Assembly: GCA_026397855.1 (NCBI GenBank)
Contig: JAPLUA010000043.1
Coordinates: 1-19,916 of the forward strand
Origin: Verrucomicrobiota bacterium
Lineage (GTDB): Bacteria > Verrucomicrobiota > Verrucomicrobiia > Limisphaerales > UBA8199
Length of the DNA stretch: 19,916 nt
Direction: 5' to 3'
Shown here piece after piece: positions 1-7,552 of the stretch. A model generated the notes under the pieces. The model searched no databases. It was not told where the DNA came from and was given only the letters and a program-made list of their open reading frames with translations. Positions within the stretch are counted from its first letter, which is position 1; each line of letters starts with the position of its first letter. The position numbers and the translations under genes were made by a program.

Positions 1-82
1 GCAAGCCGGAGGCTTACGCTGCTACCTGGCGGTAGTTGCAGGATGGACCCTTGAAGGGGGCCTTTGCGTCGAGCTCCGGCTT
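1..82. terminator. Hairpin-rich 3' flank of the VIT/vWA gene
   Basis: This short stretch lies just downstream of the minus-strand VIT/vWA gene. It contains a 5-bp hairpin (ctacc 22-26 with ggtag 31-35), a small ccctt/aaggg hairpin near 49-59, and a 9-bp inverted repeat (3-11 with 74-82) that encloses both and reaches into the gene's stop codon. The nested structure suits a transcription end for the leftward gene. There is no convincing U-tract, so a factor-independent terminator is only a possibility. Confidence 0.3.
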
Positions 83-2399
83 ACTCGTAGATGTCGTAAA
101 CGGTGTCATCCATCACGAACTTCACGTTCTGCCCCAACGCGAGCCAGGGCAGCGCCCTTGAGTTCTTCGCGGCCAGGTCGAAGTATTCGGCCGAGCCGAA
201 CTGGATGCGCACCTGTTTGGCATTCGGATGCTTCTGAAGGGTTGAATCCATCCATTGCTTGTCGTTCTGGAAGAAGCTCTTCCCGGCGACGAACTGCGAC
301 TGCTGCGAATACTGCACCAGCCGCTCCCGGCTGCGAGTGGTCGGAGTTTCTTCAGCCCCGATGGCGGAACCGGACGGCAAGCCGAGCGCCTTGCGAGCTT
401 CAAGTGCGCCGCCGGCCCCCGCAGGCGCGGACGCCACCGCGTCTTTCAGCGCCGAACCGTAGCGCGCCCCGGCCACGGCCCGGTCCCCGGAACGCTCCTT
501 CTTAAACGTGTCCCATGCCTGCGACGCCTCCTGCCGGGCCCCGGCATCCGCGTCGAACCCTTGCAGCGACCGCATCGGCATCGGCACGTTATGCTGCTTT
601 TCGTCCTCGACGATCAGGTAGGCGGTGTAAGGCGTGACAATGCCATACTGGCGCGCCAGCCCGGTCACCTCATCGCGCAGTTCGGCGTTTTCACCGTGCA
701 GGCGGATTTCATCGAGCAGGTAGCCGACGCGGCGGGTGGCCCAGAGGCGCGGGATAAACTCGTTGTCCGCGCTCTCCCCGGGAAACCGCACTTCGTAGGT
801 CAGCTTCTTCTCGGCGCCATTGACAGACCCCTGCACGATCACGGCCGAGTCGCCCTGGCCCGAGTAGCGGCCGACCAGCACCAGTTGCTCCCCCTTGAAC
901 AGGTCGGGCAGCGGCGAGGGATACAGTTTCGTGGCGCGGATGTCGCCGGTGAACCGGAGCGCCGGGTTGGCCAGGACCGGCTCCTTGATCTTCGAGAAGA
1001 AAGCGGAGACCTTCACCTCCAGGTCTTCCTCCGGCAGCACGTACTGGCTGACGGCGCGCGTCTCCTCGGTGATCCGGTCCAGCAGGTGCGTGTTGACGTC
1101 GGTGCCGATGCCGAAACAGAAGACGCGCGCCCGGCCCTCGCTCGCTTTCCTGGCGTCGGCCACAATCTGGTCCTCGTCGGTCGTGCCGATCGTAGGCCGG
1201 CCATCGGTCAGGAAGATCACCACGAACGGGTGGTCGCCCTGGCCGGGCCGCAGGGCGAGCGCCTTGCGCAGCGCGTCGTCAATCGCCGTGCCGCCGATGG
1301 GCCTGAGGTCTTTGATAAAACCCTCCGCCCTGGAGCGGTTCGCCCTGTTGGCTGCGACCAGCCCGTCGAAGAGCGGCTCGACCTCGGTGGAGAAGCGGAT
1401 GATCTCGAAGCGGTCACCGTCGTTGAGGTTCTCGACACAGAACTGCAGCGCCTTCCTGGCCTGGTCCAGCTTCTTCCCCGCCATCGAGCCGGAGGTGTCC
1501 AGCACGAAGGCAACGTCCTTCGTCACCACCTGCTTTTCCTTCACGTCCACCCCCGGGGAGGCGAGCAACAGGAAATAGCCATCCTCGCCGCCGGCGCGGC
1601 ATGTCAGCAGGTTGACGCCGATCTCATCTTTCTCCGGGGCGAAATAGAGCGCAAAGTCGGTGTCCGGCTGGACATCGCTGGCTTCGTAGCCGGCGGTGGC
1701 CTGGTGCGCGCCGCTGCGCTTCACCTCCACGGAATGGCTCGGCGAATAGATGGACTTGAGCGCCCGCTTGCTGTCCAGGTCCACCTTCACGCTGACATTC
1801 CGGATCGGCTTGGCGGAGAACCTGGCGGTATTCAGCGGCAGGACGTAGCTGACCAGGCCGTCGTCCGCCTTGAGGATCTCCGTGTAGGAAAGCGTGATGC
1901 GCTTCCTGCTGTTGGGCTCGATGGGGAAAATGCGCACCTTGAACACGTCGCGCCCGGCATACTCGAACAGGGCCGGGTCCTTGAGTTTGCGCACGATGTC
2001 CTCGTAGATCTGCCGCGCCTTGTCCGCGGGGAGCAGCTCGGCTTCGACCTGCTTGCCGTCTATTTCCATGGTGAACTTGTTGATGTGCGCCCCTTTCGGG
2101 ATGGGGAAGACAAACGTCCCCTCAAGCCGGGCCGGGTTGGGGTTGTAAAACTCCTGGTCCACGGACGTGACCGCCACCTGGTCGGTGATGCGGGTGTTGA
2201 CCTTCACATAATTCACGTCCAGCGGCGCGAAGAGGTAAGGCCGGGGCTGGGGAAAGTGGCGCGGAGGGGGCATGGGGTGGGGCGAGTTCGGCCCCGGCCA
2301 CCACCGCGCGTCCGTGACAATGATCAAGCCGGCCGCGAGCGCGGGCGTGACCGTGCAAACCAAACCGAGCAATACCGCCAATAATGTCCAACGTTTCAT
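81..2399 (-). CDS. Exported VIT and von Willebrand factor A domain protein
   Basis: This 772-residue protein begins with a signal peptide (MKRWTLLAVLLGLVCTVTPALAA), followed by a proline-rich linker. A VIT (inter-alpha-trypsin inhibitor type) domain spans roughly residues 55-185, with the typical PNSRKRITLSYTE segment. A von Willebrand A domain at about 295-470 carries the MIDAS metal site DTSGS (near residue 301) and a TDGRP segment. The family-typical YGIVTPYTAYL stretch lies near residue 586. The rest of the C-terminus has no recognised domain. Such proteins bind partners through a divalent metal at the cell surface or in the periplasm. There is no LPXTG motif and no C-terminal membrane helix, so it is not a sortase substrate and is probably periplasmic or secreted. 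The start is supported by the signal peptide, although no good Shine-Dalgarno sequence precedes it. The next gene is about 900 bases away and points the other way. The partner is unknown. Confidence 0.93.
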   Translation of the reverse strand: MKRWTLLAVLLGLVCTVTPALAAGLIIVTDARWWPGPNSPHPMPPPRHFPQPRPYLFAPLDVNYVKVNTRITDQVAVTSVDQEFYNPNPARLEGTFVFPIPKGAHINKFTMEIDGKQVEAELLPADKARQIYEDIVRKLKDPALFEYAGRDVFKVRIFPIEPNSRKRITLSYTEILKADDGLVSYVLPLNTARFSAKPIRNVSVKVDLDSKRALKSIYSPSHSVEVKRSGAHQATAGYEASDVQPDTDFALYFAPEKDEIGVNLLTCRAGGEDGYFLLLASPGVDVKEKQVVTKDVAFVLDTSGSMAGKKLDQARKALQFCVENLNDGDRFEIIRFSTEVEPLFDGLVAANRANRSRAEGFIKDLRPIGGTAIDDALRKALALRPGQGDHPFVVIFLTDGRPTIGTTDEDQIVADARKASEGRARVFCFGIGTDVNTHLLDRITEETRAVSQYVLPEEDLEVKVSAFFSKIKEPVLANPALRFTGDIRATKLYPSPLPDLFKGEQLVLVGRYSGQGDSAVIVQGSVNGAEKKLTYEVRFPGESADNEFIPRLWATRRVGYLLDEIRLHGENAELRDEVTGLARQYGIVTPYTAYLIVEDEKQHNVPMPMRSLQGFDADAGARQEASQAWDTFKKERSGDRAVAGARYGSALKDAVASAPAGAGGALEARKALGLPSGSAIGAEETPTTRSRERLVQYSQQSQFVAGKSFFQNDKQWMDSTLQKHPNAKQVRIQFGSAEYFDLAAKNSRALPWLALGQNVKFVMDDTVYDIYE

Positions 2400-2666
2400 A
2401 AGCGGTTAGACGGGACGCGCCGGAAAATGCTCCCGGCCTTGCAGCCGCAGGACGCAATCAAAGCCGGAATCGCAAATGAGATCCGGATCAAGAGCTGAAG
2501 CCATCCCACCGGGTCAGGAGATCCGGCCTACACGAATACTACGCCTTGTAGGCCCGGGGCCCTCACCGGGCGGGCCGCGGCATTTCCACGGGCTCAGGAG
2601 CCCTGAGGCTGCAAGTCGCGCAGGAAGAACCGAGGCCGCCAAGACGCCCCCCCTTTTCCGGGTGCA

Positions 2667-2740
2667 GGGCCTTGGAACCGTTTGTTACATTCCCAGGCTC
2701 CGCGCACAGCGTGACAATGTAACAAACGGCCCCAAGGCCC
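2667..2740. repeat. 25-bp inverted repeat, TGTAACAAA family
   Basis: The arms at 2667-2691 and 2716-2740 are reverse complements at 23 of 25 positions and are separated by 24 bases. The right arm begins aatgtaacaaacgg and ends aaggccc. As RNA the two arms would form one long stem. There is no transposase nearby and no U-tract, so it looks more like a dispersed REP-type element than a terminator. Confidence 0.75.
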
Positions 2741-2788
2741 GTCCGGGCGTCCCCGGTGGCGTGCCTCCCCGGCGCTCCAAGCGTGTTC

Positions 2789-2905
2789 CAACGGTAGTGC
2801 CCCCGTAGCACTACGGTATTGCCCCCGTAGCGGCCCCATGTTGATCAGATCAACATGGGGCCGCTACCGTAGTGCTACCGGGGCAATACGGGGGCACTAC
2901 CGTTG
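2789..2905. repeat. 117-bp palindromic island with internal shuffled repeats
   Basis: The outer arms 2789-2807 and 2887-2905 are perfect 19-bp reverse complements. The inner arms 2827-2846 and 2848-2867 are perfect over 20 bp around a single central base (2847). The DNA between outer and inner arms is made of the same short words (gcccccgtagc, gtagtgctac, ggcaata) in a different order on each side. The element could extrude as a cruciform or form a very stable RNA hairpin. It may be a REP/BIME-like or MITE-like element; no transposase is present in this window. Confidence 0.8.
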
Positions 2906-3122
2906 AATCATGCTTGCGCCACCCTTCCAATGCCACGGCACCCGGATTTGTAACGCAACAAAGCGGCAGCCGGAAGCGGGAGGGATGAACTGCGGGATCG
3001 GGGTGGACGAAGTTATGCGGGCTGAAACGGGGGATGGGAAGAAGGCTTGGAATGCCCGGCAAACGCGCCTGGAGCCCGCTACAGGGCATTGAGGGGGGCG
3101 GGTGGATAGTGATGACCCCTGG

Positions 3123-3149
3123 AATGTAACAAATCGCCCTAATGCCCGT
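3123..3149 (+). repeat. Third copy of the TGTAACAAA repeat arm
   Basis: This 27-base segment matches 2716-2742 at 23 of 27 positions (aatgtaacaaa, then gccc, aa and gcccgt conserved). Unlike the first element it has no inverted partner next to it, so it is a solitary arm in direct orientation about 400 bases downstream. Confidence 0.6.
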
Positions 3150-3306
3150 TATCCGGCCTGGCCGCCCATGGCAACGACTGCCGGGACATCTGCCGGAAAT
3201 GCCGTGCGGAGGTCGAATATCGCGGGGATCCCGTTCGTCTTCCTTTCCGGCAGCACGGCAATCGGACTTGTCGTCGCCCGCCCTCTTGCATTAGTTTAGT
3301 GCGCGC

Positions 3307-4050
3307 ATGACGAATAAAATGAAAATGACTCGTAACTCAACCGGACGCGCCCTCGCGCTGTCGTTTCGATTTGGCCTAACGCTGGCAGCCCTCAGCCTCC
3401 TGTCATCCCAGCCCTTGCGGGCTGCTGACGCACCGGCTGCCGGGGCGGGCGACTCCGTGCAGCTTCCCATCAAGCTGCCCGCGCCGGCATTCAAGGGGAC
3501 GCCCAAGGATTTGCAAGTCGGACCGAATGTGGAGCCACTCTCCGACAAACCGCGGCCGCCGATGATGGTGCCGGCCGGCGTCAAGACCGTCTCCACAGGC
3601 AGCAAGGTCAGTTGCAGCGACAAGAATGTTGCGGCGGAAAACCTGGCCAAGGTGAACGACGCCGACAAGGAGGCTTCCGACCAGAGCATCATTTTCCTGC
3701 GCAAGGGCACGCAGTGGGTGCAGATGGACCTGGGCAGCCCGCAGGAGATCTTCGCCGTGGCCATCTGGCACGCGCATAACATGGCCAAGGTTTATCGCGA
3801 TGTGATCGTGCAGGTGGCCGACGATGCGGACTTCATCGAGAACGTGCGCACCGTATTCAACAACGACTCGGACAACACCTCCGGCCTGGGGGTAGGCACC
3901 GACCGGGAATACTTTGAATCCTACGAGGGCAAGCTCATCAACGCCAAGGGCGTCAAAGCCCGCTATATCCGGTTCTATTCCAAGGGCAGCACGGAGAGCG
4001 CCCTGAACGAATACACGGAACTGGAAGTCTTTGGCCGGCCGGCCAAGTAG
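3307..4050 (+). CDS. Exported discoidin-like (F5/8 type C) domain protein
   Basis: The 247-residue protein starts with a signal peptide (basic segment, then LALSFRFGLTLAALSLLSS, probable cleavage after LRAADA). A spacer follows, and from about residue 95 to the end there is one beta-sandwich domain resembling the galactose-binding/discoidin (F5/8 type C) fold. Recognisable elements are WVQMDLGSPQEIFAVAIWH, a VQVADDADF strand and the closing ARYIRFYSKG...NEYTELEVFG. Such domains bind glycans or other ligands outside the cytoplasm; no catalytic domain accompanies it. In-frame ATG codons at 3319 and 3325 are alternative starts, and no Shine-Dalgarno sequence separates them. The next gene starts 31 bases downstream, so the two are probably co-transcribed and may work together in cell-surface glycan assembly. 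That link is inferred only from adjacency. Confidence 0.88.
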   Translation: MTNKMKMTRNSTGRALALSFRFGLTLAALSLLSSQPLRAADAPAAGAGDSVQLPIKLPAPAFKGTPKDLQVGPNVEPLSDKPRPPMMVPAGVKTVSTGSKVSCSDKNVAAENLAKVNDADKEASDQSIIFLRKGTQWVQMDLGSPQEIFAVAIWHAHNMAKVYRDVIVQVADDADFIENVRTVFNNDSDNTSGLGVGTDREYFESYEGKLINAKGVKARYIRFYSKGSTESALNEYTELEVFGRPAK

Positions 4051-4065
4051 AGCCTGATGGGCCGG

Positions 4066-4073
4066 AGAAGGAG
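4066..4073 (+). promoter_or_regulatory. Strong Shine-Dalgarno for the Agl23-like gene
   Basis: The sequence agaaggag lies 8 bases before the ATG at 4082. It is the clearest ribosome binding site in the window and fixes that start. Most other genes here lack one. Confidence 0.75.
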
Positions 4074-4081
4074 CATAAAGG

Positions 4082-5662
4082 ATGGAAACGTCCCGACTGC
4101 GCCTTCTTCCAGCCCCTCAGTTTGCCGCAGTCCTGCTGGTTGCCGTGATGGCGTTCGCCGGGTGGTCCATCCGCCTTGGCGAGCGGCCGATGCACAATGA
4201 CGAGGCGGTCAACGCGATCAAGTTCGGCCGCCTTTGGACCAGCGGCGCCTATCAATACGACCCCAACGAGCATCACGGGCCGTCGCTTTACTACGCCACG
4301 CTTGCCGTCGCGCGGCTGACGGGCCCGCCGGACTTCGAGCATTTAACCGAGGCCAGGCTGCGATTTGTCACCCTGCTGTTTGGTGTCGGGCTGATCCTGC
4401 TGCTGCCGCTCGTCGCGGACGGGTTAGGCAGAAACGCCACGCTCTGGGCGGCCGGTTTCACGGCCGTCTCCCCCGCAGTAGCCTTCTACAGCCGCTACTA
4501 TATCCACGAGGTCCTGCTGGTCTTCTTCACGTTCCTTGCCCTGGCGGCCGGATGGCGCTACTGGCGGAGCGGCAGGATCGGCTGGGCCATGGCGGCTGGG
4601 GCGGGGCTGGGCCTCATGCACGCGACCAAGGAGACGTTTGTGATCACCCTTGTCGCCGCGGCGCTGGCCCTGGCCGCGAACGGGGCCTGGAGCCGTTGGA
4701 TAGACGCTTCGGCCTCATCGGCTGGCATCCGGCGGGTTAATCTCAAGCACCTGGCTGCCGGTCTTGCCGTCTGGCTGGTCATCGCGCTCGGCCTGTTCTC
4801 GTCCTTCTTCACCAACGCTGCCGGCCCATTGGACTCCATTCGAAGCTATCTGCCCTGGCTCCAGCGGGCTGAGGGCGCTTCGCCGCATATCCATCCCTGG
4901 AACTTTTATCTGCACCGGCTGCTGTTCTTTCATGTCGCAAAGGGGCCGGCCTGGAGCGAGGCGTTGATCCTGGCCCTTGCCATCGTGGGCGCCTGCGCGG
5001 GCTTTGCGCGCAAAGGGCTTGGGGATGCCAGCGCCGGCTTCGTTCGCTTCCTGGCCCTTTACACCTTCGCGCTGACCGCCGCCTACACCCTGATCGCTTA
5101 CAAGACCACCTGGTGCCTGCTGAGCTTCTGGCATGGGATGATTCTGCTGGCGGGCGTCGGCGCGGCTGTCCTGGTTCACAGTGTCCGGAAACGGTTCCTG
5201 AGGCTTGCGATCGGCCTGCTGCTCCTTGGCGGGACGGGGCATCTGGCCTGGCAGGCCTGGCAGGCCAACACGACTTACGCCGCCGACCCTCGGAATCCCT
5301 ATGTCTATGGCCACACCTCGCCCGACCTCCTCCGGCTGGTCAGCCAGGTCGAGGCACTGGCCCAGGCGCACCCGCAGCGGAGCCAAATGCTGGTTAAAGT
5401 GATCGCCCCGGACAGCGACTACTGGCCCCTGCCCTGGTACCTGCGCAACCTCAAGCAGACCGGGTGGTGGGAGGAAGCGCCTGCGGACCCCTACGCGCCG
5501 GTCATGATCGTGTCCTCGAAGCTCCAGGCGGCCCTGGATGAAAAGAAAACTCATGTCATGGTGGGGTATTTCCAACTCCGCCCGCAGGTCTTCCTGGAAC
5601 TCTATGTGGACCTGAACCTGTGGCGGGAATACCTGGCCAGGAACCCGCCCAAGCCGGACTGA
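4082..5662 (+). CDS. Agl23/TIGR03663-family membrane glycosyltransferase-like protein
   Basis: This 526-residue integral membrane protein has about ten or more hydrophobic helices. It has the layout of GT-C/PMT-type glycosyltransferases, with a first helix at about 12-30 followed by a large extracytoplasmic loop. That loop contains MHNDEAVNA (acidic pair D40-E41, where GT-C enzymes keep their metal or catalytic acid) and YDPNEHHGPSLYY (residues 59-71). These two motifs are characteristic of the TIGR03663 family, called flippase activity-associated protein Agl23. A soluble C-terminal region (about 410-526) follows the last helices. Members probably use lipid-linked sugar donors at the membrane, but the reaction of this protein cannot be read from sequence. 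The start is fixed by a good Shine-Dalgarno. It lies 31 bases after the discoidin-like gene and converges on the sensor-like gene. Confidence 0.93.
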   Translation: METSRLRLLPAPQFAAVLLVAVMAFAGWSIRLGERPMHNDEAVNAIKFGRLWTSGAYQYDPNEHHGPSLYYATLAVARLTGPPDFEHLTEARLRFVTLLFGVGLILLLPLVADGLGRNATLWAAGFTAVSPAVAFYSRYYIHEVLLVFFTFLALAAGWRYWRSGRIGWAMAAGAGLGLMHATKETFVITLVAAALALAANGAWSRWIDASASSAGIRRVNLKHLAAGLAVWLVIALGLFSSFFTNAAGPLDSIRSYLPWLQRAEGASPHIHPWNFYLHRLLFFHVAKGPAWSEALILALAIVGACAGFARKGLGDASAGFVRFLALYTFALTAAYTLIAYKTTWCLLSFWHGMILLAGVGAAVLVHSVRKRFLRLAIGLLLLGGTGHLAWQAWQANTTYAADPRNPYVYGHTSPDLLRLVSQVEALAQAHPQRSQMLVKVIAPDSDYWPLPWYLRNLKQTGWWEEAPADPYAPVMIVSSKLQAALDEKKTHVMVGYFQLRPQVFLELYVDLNLWREYLARNPPKPD

Positions 5663-5726
5663 TCGCCGGGGGCTTGGGCATGCGGATCGCACCTTTTTCC
5701 AAAACCACGACGGCGGGTAATTGGAT

Positions 5727-5788
5727 CGCGGACATTCTTGTCTGCTTAGGGACATCAGTCGCCCCCCAAGCGGACAAGAATGTCCGCG
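5727..5788. repeat. 21-bp inverted repeat with GCGGACATTCTTGTC arms
   Basis: The arms 5727-5747 and 5768-5788 are reverse complements at 20 of 21 positions and are separated by 20 bases. The core is gcggacattcttgtc and its complement gacaagaatgtccgc. It lies in the gap between two convergent genes, where it could also act as a two-way transcript-end hairpin. No T-run follows it. Its form resembles dispersed palindromic repeats of the kind found between genes in large environmental genomes. Confidence 0.75.
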
Positions 5789-5905
5789 CTCCGGAAATGT
5801 GTGAGATGCGCACCGCTTGGACCCCCGAGCAGATTTGGACTGCCTCCCTCGGGATTACGGGTTCGCGCAGGGATCAGCTCCAGCCCAACCACTCCGGGTT
5901 GGCTG

Positions 5906-5933
5906 CCGCCCGGCCGCGCTGCGGCCGGGGCGG
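5906..5933. terminator. GC-rich hairpin between convergent genes
   Basis: The sequence ccgcccggccgc (5906-5917) pairs with gcggccggggcgg (5921-5933) apart from one bulged G, leaving a 3-base loop. It lies between the stop codons of convergent genes and could end transcription from either side. No U-tract is present, so the terminator role is tentative. Confidence 0.35.
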
Positions 5934-5961
5934 ATCAGGCTCAGACTTCCTTCGGGCCGGC

Positions 5962-7407
5962 TTAGGCCGGCTTCTGCCCGCGGCGGCGCAGAATATCAAT
6001 GCCCACGAGAAGGATTAACACCAGCACGCTCAGGATGCCGACCATCCGCAACCGGCTGGCCTGGGTCCACCAGGGCGGCGCTTGAAGCACGGTTACATCG
6101 CTGGGGGACCGGAGCAGAAGGCGGAACGATTTGGCCCGCCAGCCTTCCCCGGCGAGCCAGCCGCTGCCGCGCTCGATCAAGCAGACACCGGTAACGGCAA
6201 CCTCGCTGCCGTTCTGCGCGTGGGCAAAACCCAGGCCGCTTTCGTTCTGCCCCAGGTAACCGTGAAAAATGAAGCCCCCCGATTCGAGCACTAGAAACTG
6301 CTCGCGGCCGCGTTGCGTACGATCCAGCAAATTAGCATCGAGTCGCACCAACCGGCAGTCATACGTCCCTTTTAACGTCTCATCCAGGTCCACTTGGACC
6401 GGTTGCGGCGGGGTCCCTCCCCCGACTTTGCGATAAAGGGCATCTTGCACCAAGGGTGTGTATTCTCCCTTGGCTGAGAAGCCCAGAACCTCGACGCGAT
6501 CGCCGGGCTGCACAGGGGTTCGCTGCCGCGTTTGGATATAGAGCCCACTCTTTCCGTCCTCAATGAAAAGTGCCCGGCCCGGCTCCTGGTAGCTGACGGT
6601 GCCGGCCACCTTGACCCGGTGCCCATAAGTTCCCTGCGGCGTAAACCGCAAAAGGCTCTCGATGGTCTGCGTGGGAATGGCAAACGGATTGGCGGAAGCC
6701 GGTTTCTCAATCACCAAATCCGTCGGGCGCGGCACCAACAGCCGGAAGCCAAACAGTTGCCGCTGGCGATTAAAGAGGGTGGAACAAACCCCGCGCGCCC
6801 GGACGACGCTATCCACGAGTTCCTCAGCCTGCGACACGGGCAACTGCTTTGTGTAGATCGTGAATCGTTCGCCCCCCGTTACCACCTCGATCAAGTAGTA
6901 CTTGGACTCCTCCTCAAAGCGCACAGCACGAACAATGGAGACGACCTCCACAAACTGGCTGTCCTCGTGACCGCTGACCAACTGCTCGACATCAACCGGT
7001 TTGGCGGCGGGGAGTTTCCCCTCGCCCAAAACCTTGATCTGGGTGACCACGATGATTGGGGCGTACTCGCCCGGACCGGTGACGCCATCGACCTCAATCA
7101 TCTGCCCAGCGGTGACCGGTGGCAGGTTCGTCGCCTGCAGGTATATGCCCGCCGTTTCATCCTGAACAAACCTGGAATAGAGGTTCTCGTCAAAAAAGCT
7201 CATCACGCCTCGAAGATGCACCGGCATCTTGCGCGCCGCTTGCTCGGGTGTCAGGCGTCGTACCTGGTCAGCGGTGCGCAGCTCCTCGCCAGGCGCGGCC
7301 AGGTCCGCCGCTGGAGTTTGTTGCATGCAGAGGCCCAATACAAAGGCCAACACAATCAGATGGCTGCGCGGCGGGGTTGATGGAGACTTCATGGTGTTTT
7401 GTTTCAT
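5962..7407 (-). CDS. Membrane-anchored sensor-like protein lacking a kinase module
   Basis: This 481-residue protein has an N-terminal signal sequence (hydrophobic stretch LIVLAFVLGLCM), a long extracytoplasmic region and one C-terminal transmembrane helix at about 451-472 (VGILSVLVLILLVGIDIL). It ends with an eight-residue basic tail, RRRGQKPA. The outer part contains repeated OB-like beta modules, each with a pattern of G.V followed by FVQDETAGIYL or LFIEDGKSGLYI and then a GD/EV.G step, at about 60-130 and 260-320. From knowledge of Verrucomicrobiota, this arrangement (a LTPEQAARKMPVHLRGV-like opening, repeated modules, then a WW pair before the helix) is the input half of histidine kinases. 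Here the protein stops just after the helix and no kinase sequence follows downstream. It may be a stand-alone co-sensor or a remnant. ATG 7392 is an alternative start. Confidence 0.85.
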   Translation of the reverse strand: MKQNTMKSPSTPPRSHLIVLAFVLGLCMQQTPAADLAAPGEELRTADQVRRLTPEQAARKMPVHLRGVMSFFDENLYSRFVQDETAGIYLQATNLPPVTAGQMIEVDGVTGPGEYAPIIVVTQIKVLGEGKLPAAKPVDVEQLVSGHEDSQFVEVVSIVRAVRFEEESKYYLIEVVTGGERFTIYTKQLPVSQAEELVDSVVRARGVCSTLFNRQRQLFGFRLLVPRPTDLVIEKPASANPFAIPTQTIESLLRFTPQGTYGHRVKVAGTVSYQEPGRALFIEDGKSGLYIQTRQRTPVQPGDRVEVLGFSAKGEYTPLVQDALYRKVGGGTPPQPVQVDLDETLKGTYDCRLVRLDANLLDRTQRGREQFLVLESGGFIFHGYLGQNESGLGFAHAQNGSEVAVTGVCLIERGSGWLAGEGWRAKSFRLLLRSPSDVTVLQAPPWWTQASRLRMVGILSVLVLILLVGIDILRRRGQKPA

Positions 7408-7552
7408 AAGGTGGTCCAGGTATCACTGCGGTTGCGAACGATTTCTAGAAAAGGAAAGGCTTCTCGACGGGGCGCTTGTTGTCAGCAGCGTTGCGGTAAT
7501 GAGCTCGCGGCGAGACAGGTGCTGCGAGCAAGATCCGCACACCGCCCCGCTG

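Larger units (their letters stand above)
2400..3306. other. Gene-less intergenic region rich in palindromic repeats
   Basis: This region separates the divergent vWA and discoidin-like genes. Short open frames exist on both strands, but their translations are low-complexity, resemble no family and follow the repeats, so none is called. The region holds a 25-bp inverted repeat (2667-2740), a 117-bp palindromic island (2789-2905) and a further copy of the first repeat's arm (3123-3149). A weaker relative (tgtaacgcaacaaag) lies near 2950. No clear sigma-70 promoter was identified for either flanking gene. Confidence 0.7.

Noticed and set aside
255..2384. A 709-codon plus-strand open frame opposite the VIT/vWA gene
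   Set aside because: It is a GC-driven shadow frame: its translation has no domain or signal, while the minus strand encodes recognisable VIT and vWA motifs.
2789..2905. CRISPR array or integron attachment site
   Set aside because: The repeats are inverted and not evenly spaced direct repeats with unique spacers, and no cas or integrase gene is present.
3268..3297. TTGTCG/TAGTTT promoter just before the discoidin-like gene
   Set aside because: Both hexamers are poor and the start of transcription would fall at the first ATG, so the match is not convincing.
2476..3299. Several short open frames in the repeat-rich intergenic region
   Set aside because: Their translations follow the palindromic repeats on both strands and have no protein-like features or ribosome binding sites.
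5620..6018. A 132-codon plus-strand open frame across the convergent gap
   Set aside because: It overlaps the ends of two better supported genes and its middle is simply the translated inverted repeat.
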